Of a stretch of DNA of 11,062 nucleotides, positions 7,015 to 11,062 are shown in pieces (position 1 is the stretch's first letter; every line of letters starts with the position of its first letter). The translations under genes and the position numbers were made by a program. Source of the stretch: Victivallales bacterium. GTDB lineage: Bacteria; Verrucomicrobiota; Lentisphaeria; Oligosphaerales; Oligosphaeraceae. The stretch lies in assembly GCA_017431185.1 (NCBI GenBank), contig JAFRLP010000376.1:1-11062 (forward strand), in the 5' to 3' direction. Below the pieces are notes generated by a model, which was not told the origin of the DNA, made no database searches, and saw nothing but the letters and a program-made list of their open reading frames with translations.

Positions 7015-8304
7015 TTACTTCATGTAGGCGGCGGCGACCTTCTTGAACGCCGCGACGTAGGCCTTCATCTGCTCCTCGCCATAGACGGGATGCACGAAGA
7101 AGCTCATGGTGCGGTCGGTCAGCCAGTTGGCGTGCTCACAATTGAACTTGGTGTAGTCGATGTTGCGGGCCTTTGGATCGTAGAACGGATAGTTGGCGGT
7201 GCCGAAGCCGCGCTTTTCGGCATAGGCGGCCTCCTTGTACATCTCGGGCCAGAGCACGCTATAGACGGGAACGCCTTCCGCGCCCATCGCATCGAGGAAG
7301 TTCTTCATCGTGATGCCCTTCTTGAATTTCTCGATGTTCAGCACGAAGGGGGCCCACCAGAAAGCGGACTGGCGCTCCTTGGTGTGGTAGGGTGCGGCGT
7401 ACACCAGCGGGTGGTTCTTGAGTTCCTTGATGAGGTACTCGCCGTTGCGGATGCGCGCGGGCAGGTTCCAGGAGTCAAAGCGCTCCAGTTCGCACAGACC
7501 GACCATGCTCTGCATTTCGGTCATGCGGAAGTTGAAGCCGACGCGCCGGTGGATGTAAAGCTGTTTGCCTTCCATCTCCAGCAGGTTCATCTTGGCCTTC
7601 ACGTCGTAGCCGTGGTCGCGGAAGGAGCGGAACTCCCAGGCCAAATCATCGTCGTTGGTGCAGACCATGCCGCCTTCGCCGCCAGTGGTGAAGTGCTTGC
7701 TCTGGCAGAAGGAGAAGCAGCCCACGTCACCGATGGTTCCAGCCTTCTTTCCTTTGTACACGCCGCCAAAGCACTGGGCGCAGTCTTCAATGACCTTCAG
7801 GTTGTGCTTCCTGGCAATCTTCAGGATGGGATCCATGTCGGCGACAATGCCGTACAGATGCACCACCACGATGGCCTTGGTGCGCTCGGTGATGAGCGGC
7901 TCAATCTTGCTGGGGTCAAGGCAGTGGTCATCGCCGCAGTCGCAGAACACGGGCTGAGCGCCAGCCTGGCAGGCGCAGAAACTCGACGCGATGAAGCTGT
8001 AGCTCGTGCAGATAACCTCGTCCCCAGGGCCGATGTTCAGCCCGCCCAGCGCGACGTGCAAGGCTGCGGTGCCGTTGCTCACGCTGACCGCGTTCTTGAT
8101 GCCCAGCCACTTGGCCCAGGCCTTCTCAAACTGCATCCCGACTGGGCCAGTCCAGTAGTTGACTTTGCCGGACAGCAGAACCTTAGCCACTTTGTCAGCG
8201 GTGGACTTCTCAAAGGACGGCCAGCCAGGGAACGGTTTGGTGTTGACGGGCTTGCCGCCGTCAATGGCGAGTTTCTCTACGGGGGCAGCTTTCTTAGCGA
8301 CCAT
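7015..8304 (-). CDS. DegT/DnrJ/EryC1/StrS-family PLP-dependent aminotransferase
   Basis: Cytoplasmic fold-type I aminotransferase of the sugar-aminotransferase family, which moves an amino group from glutamate or glutamine to a keto-sugar or keto-cyclitol. Visible family features: SNGTAALHVAL (77-87) at the cofactor phosphate site, EDCAQ (173-177) with Asp174 facing the pyridine nitrogen, and SFCQSKHFTTGGEGG (198-212) with Lys203 as the internal aldimine lysine. Length 429 is usual for the longer members. I chose ATG 8304, supported by AAGGAG (8311-8316) 6 nt upstream; the open frame continues upstream to 8502 but crosses the AT-rich intergenic DNA and into the divergent gene. It diverges from the AraC gene and probably heads the - strand cluster. 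Some relatives are regulatory or lack activity, but the lysine is intact here. Substrate unknown. Confidence 0.92.
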   Translation of the reverse strand: MVAKKAAPVEKLAIDGGKPVNTKPFPGWPSFEKSTADKVAKVLLSGKVNYWTGPVGMQFEKAWAKWLGIKNAVSVSNGTAALHVALGGLNIGPGDEVICTSYSFIASSFCACQAGAQPVFCDCGDDHCLDPSKIEPLITERTKAIVVVHLYGIVADMDPILKIARKHNLKVIEDCAQCFGGVYKGKKAGTIGDVGCFSFCQSKHFTTGGEGGMVCTNDDDLAWEFRSFRDHGYDVKAKMNLLEMEGKQLYIHRRVGFNFRMTEMQSMVGLCELERFDSWNLPARIRNGEYLIKELKNHPLVYAAPYHTKERQSAFWWAPFVLNIEKFKKGITMKNFLDAMGAEGVPVYSVLWPEMYKEAAYAEKRGFGTANYPFYDPKARNIDYTKFNCEHANWLTDRTMSFFVHPVYGEEQMKAYVAAFKKVAAAYMK

Positions 8305-8446
8305 GTTTTTCTCCTTGTTAAAACCAACGAAATGTGAGTTGCAGGTTGCCATTTTTGACAACCGATATAAATTAATGGTCAAAGTGTAATAAAGCAAAGC
8401 GGTCAGGTTGTGCAATTTGCCCAAATGATTGTGATTTCTTACGAAA
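8305..8446. promoter_or_regulatory. Divergent promoter/operator region between aminotransferase and AraC genes
   Basis: This 142-nt gap is clearly more AT-rich than the flanking genes. It contains a near-palindrome at 8344-8363 (GGTTGCC / GACAACC arms) and a second inverted pair TTTGAC (8354-8359) / GTCAAA (8378-8383) with 18 nt between. A GGTCA word repeats directly at 8377 and 8401. TTGACA at 8355 and TATAAA at 8366 (+ strand), and TTTATAT at 8371-8365 (- strand), are promoter-like but none forms a well-spaced -35/-10 pair, so I do not assign a start site. Binding by the adjacent AraC-family protein is inferred from position. Confidence 0.5.
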
Positions 8447-9367
8447 ATGATTTCTAAATCCCCCCATTCCATTGAGCCGGCCTCCCCAGGCAACCATTTC
8501 AAGGTTGTGACAAGCAGGCATCCTCAGCTGTCGCCCAGCCATCCCATCGAGGTGCTCTGGAACTACCATAGAGGACCGGAGAAACATTCCCATGGGGATG
8601 TGCATTACGTGCTTCAGTTCTCGGTCGTCCGCCACGGACACGTGGAGATATCCTACGAGAACTACCGCCGTCTCTGCGGGCCAGGCGACATCTGGTGGAC
8701 CATCTGCTGGGAGCCGCACGCCTATCGGTGCCTGGACGCGCGCAATCTCATCATGACCGTCAACGTCAATCTGGATGATTTGGGGGAGATTGGCCTCATC
8801 GGCTCCAGCGTGAACTGGCTGGCTCCGTTCTCCGCCGCGCCAGAGCAGCGCTATTGTCCGCATAACGTGGCGGAGCGCCTTCATGTCCAGGAGTGGGCCG
8901 CCCACCTGACGCGCATCTATCGACGCAAACCGCTGAACTGGCTGCCGCACTGCTGGCTGGAATTCCATAGCCTGCTGCTGTATATCCTGCAAAGACAGGC
9001 GGAATTTCCCCTGCTGGAAGAGGAGTCCTCTGGCCTGAAGGCGCGTCTGGAGCGCCTGCGTCCCGCCCTGGAACTGGTGCGCACCAGCCTGGTCACCCCT
9101 GACTTGCAGACGGCTGCCGCAGCCTGCCATCTCTCCGTAAGCCGCTTCTCCGAACTGTTCCGACGCGCCCTTGGCAAGAGTTACGGACACTTCGCCCTCC
9201 GTGCCAGGCTTGACCACTGCGCCAGCGATTTGCGTGACGGCAACCTCCGCCTGAAGGAAATCGCCGCACGGCACGGCTTCTGCGATGCCGCCAGCCTATG
9301 CAACGCATTCCAACGTGTTTTCCATTGCACTCCCACCGAATTCCTCAAGGGAGTGGCGGAAAGATAG
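8447..9367 (+). CDS. AraC-family transcriptional regulator
   Basis: DNA-binding regulator with an N-terminal sensing part and a C-terminal AraC double helix-turn-helix. Residues about 30-110 look like a cupin-type ligand pocket (HRGPEKHSHGDVHY at 41-54, then GPGDIWW at 78-84). Residues about 205-302 are the DNA-binding domain: the first HTH around 218-241 (LQTAAAACHLSVSRFSELFR) and the second around 266-290 (LRLKEIAARHGFCD onward), ending in the usual P-TEF motif. Length 306 is normal. ATG 8447 is the first start after an in-frame stop at 8432; its Shine-Dalgarno is poor, which suggests low expression. It diverges from the aminotransferase gene, the common arrangement for AraC regulators and their targets, so control of the - strand cluster is likely. 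The inducer is unknown; a carbohydrate is expected. Confidence 0.92.
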   Translation: MISKSPHSIEPASPGNHFKVVTSRHPQLSPSHPIEVLWNYHRGPEKHSHGDVHYVLQFSVVRHGHVEISYENYRRLCGPGDIWWTICWEPHAYRCLDARNLIMTVNVNLDDLGEIGLIGSSVNWLAPFSAAPEQRYCPHNVAERLHVQEWAAHLTRIYRRKPLNWLPHCWLEFHSLLLYILQRQAEFPLLEEESSGLKARLERLRPALELVRTSLVTPDLQTAAAACHLSVSRFSELFRRALGKSYGHFALRARLDHCASDLRDGNLRLKEIAARHGFCDAASLCNAFQRVFHCTPTEFLKGVAER

Positions 9368-9393
9368 GGGGCGGCGCCAAAGACGCCGCCCCC
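9367..9393 (+). terminator. GC-rich hairpin at the AraC stop codon, possible terminator
   Basis: GGGGGCGGCG (9367-9376) and CGCCGCCCCC (9384-9393) form a perfect 10-bp stem with a 7-nt loop. The first G is the last base of the TAG stop codon. Only ATTT follows on the + strand, and TATCTTT follows on the - strand, so the T-run is weak either way. It lies between convergent genes and is well placed to stop transcription, but may depend on other factors. Confidence 0.55.
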
Positions 9394-9443
9394 ATTTGGC
9401 CGCAACCCCATTGGTCTCTGCGGCGTGAAGGTGCAATCATCGT

Positions 9444-9563
9444 ATTCAGATGTCCAGCCACCTTCAATCCGCGAGGCATGAAGGCCTCGCGGGCAGGTTG
9501 GGGACTCACGCCTGGCACGTCAGGCTCTGATGGCAAGTCTGGCTCTGGACATGGCAAAACAGG
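9444..9563 (-). repeat. 120-bp intergenic repeat with hairpin core, copy B (inverted)
   Basis: Reverse-complement partner of 6881-7000, ungapped over 120 positions; its near-identical core is 9454-9517. The core stem is perfect here: CCGCGAGGC (9469-9477) pairs with GCCTCGCGG (9484-9492), 9 bp with a 6-nt loop. It lies in the gap between the convergent AraC and outer-membrane barrel genes, 33 nt downstream of the barrel gene's stop. Similarity fades beyond both ends, with only a short C-run (about 9570-9575 versus 6873-6878) as possible continuation. No open frame with a recognisable product overlaps it. Confidence 0.85.
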
Positions 9564-9596
9564 CGGGCGGGGGATAAAGTCGCCTATATTTTAGAA

Positions 9597-10967
9597 TCAG
9601 AACGTGAACAAAATCTGTGTGCGGCTCCACAGGCTGCTTTTGCCGTTGCCGTAGAAATCGCCGGGCTTGAAGCGGCAGATTTCCCCCGCGATGGAGATGT
9701 GGTCGGTCAGTTTGTAATCCAGGAAGGCGGCCAACGTGGTGCCGATGCTGTGCCCTCCGCCCGTGCAGGAGCCCTTGTCCGCAGTGTCAGCCTGCACCAG
9801 CCCTGGCGCGAAGGTCAGCTTCAAATCCTTGCAGGGACGGATGACAAACTCGGCGCGCTCCACGTGGAGATTCGTCCAGTTGCCGTTGAACGTGACTGCC
9901 AGGGTTTCTTCGCGGAAGATGGGGTATTCGGCCATCAGGGGCACCCACCCCTCATTGCGGTTGGTGCTGTCCTTGTCTCCGCTCAGGTAGAGATACTGCA
10001 AGCCAATCTCTGGCTGGAGCAGTGTATCCTTGGGGGCCTTCCAGCGAATGCGATGGTCAGCCATCACGCCCTGGTTGGAGTCATGCGTGTCATTGTAGCC
10101 GAACTGACGCGCCAGTTCAAAACTGTAGCTGAACTGCTCGCTCAGGTTGCCGTACAAGCGGAAGCCCGCAGTATGCAGGCTCATGTTGTTGTTGAGGCGA
10201 TGCGAGCGCACTGCACCCCAGTGCTTGTCCTCCACATCGTTGTACATATAGTAAAGTTCCAACGTGGCGAGGTCAGTGAACTTGTGCGAGCCGAAAAGAC
10301 CTGCGGTGAAGATGTTGCCCAGGCGCAGACGGCGGTTCTGGTCATTGATGAACACGGAGCCGTCCTTCCAGGTGTCATAGAAGCTGAACAGCGCCAGATG
10401 GTCGGCGCCATCCTCGCTGTCGTAGCGCAATGTCACGCCATCATGGAAGATGGAGCGCGCCTGCACATACGGGCACCCTTCGGCAAACCACATTCCGCTG
10501 CCCAACACCAGGTCCTGCCGTCCGACAATGGCGGTGAACTCATCATGCTTCAACTTCAAGTACAGGCTGTCGATGATGGTCTCGTCGGGAAACCTCCAGG
10601 TCGCCGCGCCCGTGTTGTTCGGGTTGGCCGTGTAGTTGCTGGAGTAGTACTGGGAGCGGTTGGCCAAACGCAGGAACAGCGTCGTGCCCGCATCCGGAAC
10701 CTCCAGACTGCCCCACACCCGCGTCCGCACACGCAGGTACTGCATCGCGGGGGCCGCCTTCGCATCAGGGTTGACCACCTGGGGGTCCATCGTCTCCCAG
10801 CGCATCCGCAAATCCCCCCCTATGTGAATGCGAGAGCCATTCGACAACTCAAAGTCCTGCGGAATCACAGCCTGAGGCTTCCCGGACGACTCCGCCGCCA
10901 TACAGGTCACTCCCACACAACACACCGTGACAACTATCGCCACACTTCGCAACACGCCAATCAACAT
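9597..10967 (-). CDS. Outer-membrane beta-barrel protein, alginate-export (AlgE-like) type
   Basis: Predicted outer-membrane channel. From ATG 10967 a Sec signal peptide is seen (MLIGVLRSVAIVVTVCCVGV..., cleavage likely after MAA near residue 24). The mature part is rich in alternating polar/hydrophobic strands with many Tyr, Trp and Arg residues, and ends in ILFTF, the terminal Phe expected by the barrel assembly machinery. The stretch IVGRQDLVLGSGMWF and the following HDGVTLRYDSE resemble the alginate-export domain family. Length is 456. I chose 10967 because AAGGAG (10974-10979) is 6 nt upstream and the signal peptide begins there; a TTG at 10991 extends the open frame by 8 codons without support. 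The family secretes alginate in Pseudomonas, but in many bacteria it more likely takes up sugars or aromatic compounds; no polymer synthesis genes occur here, so import is my preference. Confidence 0.82.
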   Translation of the reverse strand: MLIGVLRSVAIVVTVCCVGVTCMAAESSGKPQAVIPQDFELSNGSRIHIGGDLRMRWETMDPQVVNPDAKAAPAMQYLRVRTRVWGSLEVPDAGTTLFLRLANRSQYYSSNYTANPNNTGAATWRFPDETIIDSLYLKLKHDEFTAIVGRQDLVLGSGMWFAEGCPYVQARSIFHDGVTLRYDSEDGADHLALFSFYDTWKDGSVFINDQNRRLRLGNIFTAGLFGSHKFTDLATLELYYMYNDVEDKHWGAVRSHRLNNNMSLHTAGFRLYGNLSEQFSYSFELARQFGYNDTHDSNQGVMADHRIRWKAPKDTLLQPEIGLQYLYLSGDKDSTNRNEGWVPLMAEYPIFREETLAVTFNGNWTNLHVERAEFVIRPCKDLKLTFAPGLVQADTADKGSCTGGGHSIGTTLAAFLDYKLTDHISIAGEICRFKPGDFYGNGKSSLWSRTQILFTF

Positions 10968-11040
10968 CGTCAACTCCTTGCTTTTGCTCAACTCAATCTC
11001 TTCTCTTCCATTTCCTTCTCTTGTTCATTTGTTTCGATTC

Positions 11041-11049
11041 AATATAACA
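11041..11049 (-). promoter_or_regulatory. Extended -10 promoter of the outer-membrane barrel gene
   Basis: The - strand reads TGTTATATT at 11049-11041, a TGn extended element followed by TATATT (5 of 6 to consensus). A -35 box would fall just outside the window. Transcription would start near 11034, giving a leader of about 65 nt that is markedly purine-rich on the transcript (roughly 11030-10995). Seen by eye only; no second promoter candidate stands out. Confidence 0.5.
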
Positions 11050-11062
11050 CGATTGCGGGATT

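Noticed and set aside
5489..7027. Long + strand open frame antisense to the ceramidase-like gene (512 codons)
   Set aside because: No recognisable domain, low-complexity His/Arg/Ala-rich translation, and it lies opposite a gene with clear motifs and ribosome binding site. High-GC antisense artefact.
7090..8337. Long + strand open frame antisense to the aminotransferase (415 codons)
   Set aside because: Val/Leu/His/Gly-rich translation typical of the opposite strand of a GC-rich gene; the - strand frame has an intact PLP aminotransferase signature.
6881..9563. Composite transposon bounded by inverted repeats
   Set aside because: The enclosed genes are an aminotransferase and an AraC regulator; no transposase, integrase or target-site duplication is seen, and the repeats themselves look like small dispersed elements.
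1..11062. CRISPR array, tRNA, rRNA or phage/defence genes
   Set aside because: No regularly spaced direct repeats, no cloverleaf or rRNA-like sequence and no protein of such families noticed on either strand.

Overview
The window is GC-rich (visibly lower in GC only at 8305-8446 and at the right edge) and looks like chromosomal DNA of a Gram-negative bacterium. The gene mix points to the PVC superphylum, perhaps Lentisphaerota or a relative: a compact family B DNA polymerase, a YgiQ-type radical SAM protein, a Gfo/Idh/MocA oxidoreductase, a cytosolic ceramidase-fold protein, a DegT aminotransferase, an AraC regulator and an outer-membrane barrel of the alginate-export type. The taxonomic placement is inference from gene content, not from a marker gene.

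Left part (1-4165, + strand): three tightly packed genes. They are the C-terminal polymerase part of a family B DNA polymerase (entering from the left edge, with an apparent 1-base frameshift at about base 32), a YgiQ-family radical SAM protein, and an ABC transporter ATPase of the spermidine/iron/sugar-importer type that overlaps the YgiQ gene by 4 bp. No permease or binding-protein gene accompanies the ATPase here.

Middle part (4254-8304, - strand): DegT-family aminotransferase, then ceramidase-like protein, then Gfo/Idh/MocA dehydrogenase, ending in a strong intrinsic terminator at 4254-4290. A 206-nt gap between the first two genes holds a copy of a 120-bp repeat and a hairpin next to the second gene's ribosome binding site. 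The last two genes are 17 nt apart.

Right part: an AraC-family regulator (8447-9367, +) diverges from the aminotransferase across a 142-nt AT-rich region with inverted repeats, so it probably controls the - strand cluster and perhaps itself. A convergent gap (9368-9596) holds a GC-rich hairpin and the second, inverted copy of the 120-bp repeat. The - strand outer-membrane barrel gene (10967-9597) follows, with an extended -10 promoter near the right edge.

The working picture is an AraC-controlled accessory cluster for a polar carbohydrate or amino-cyclitol-like substrate: aminotransferase and dehydrogenase chemistry, a zinc hydrolase-like enzyme, and possibly the outer-membrane channel for entry. 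No known defence, CRISPR or phage system is visible. The most unusual item is the pair of inverted, hairpin-containing 120-bp intergenic repeats.
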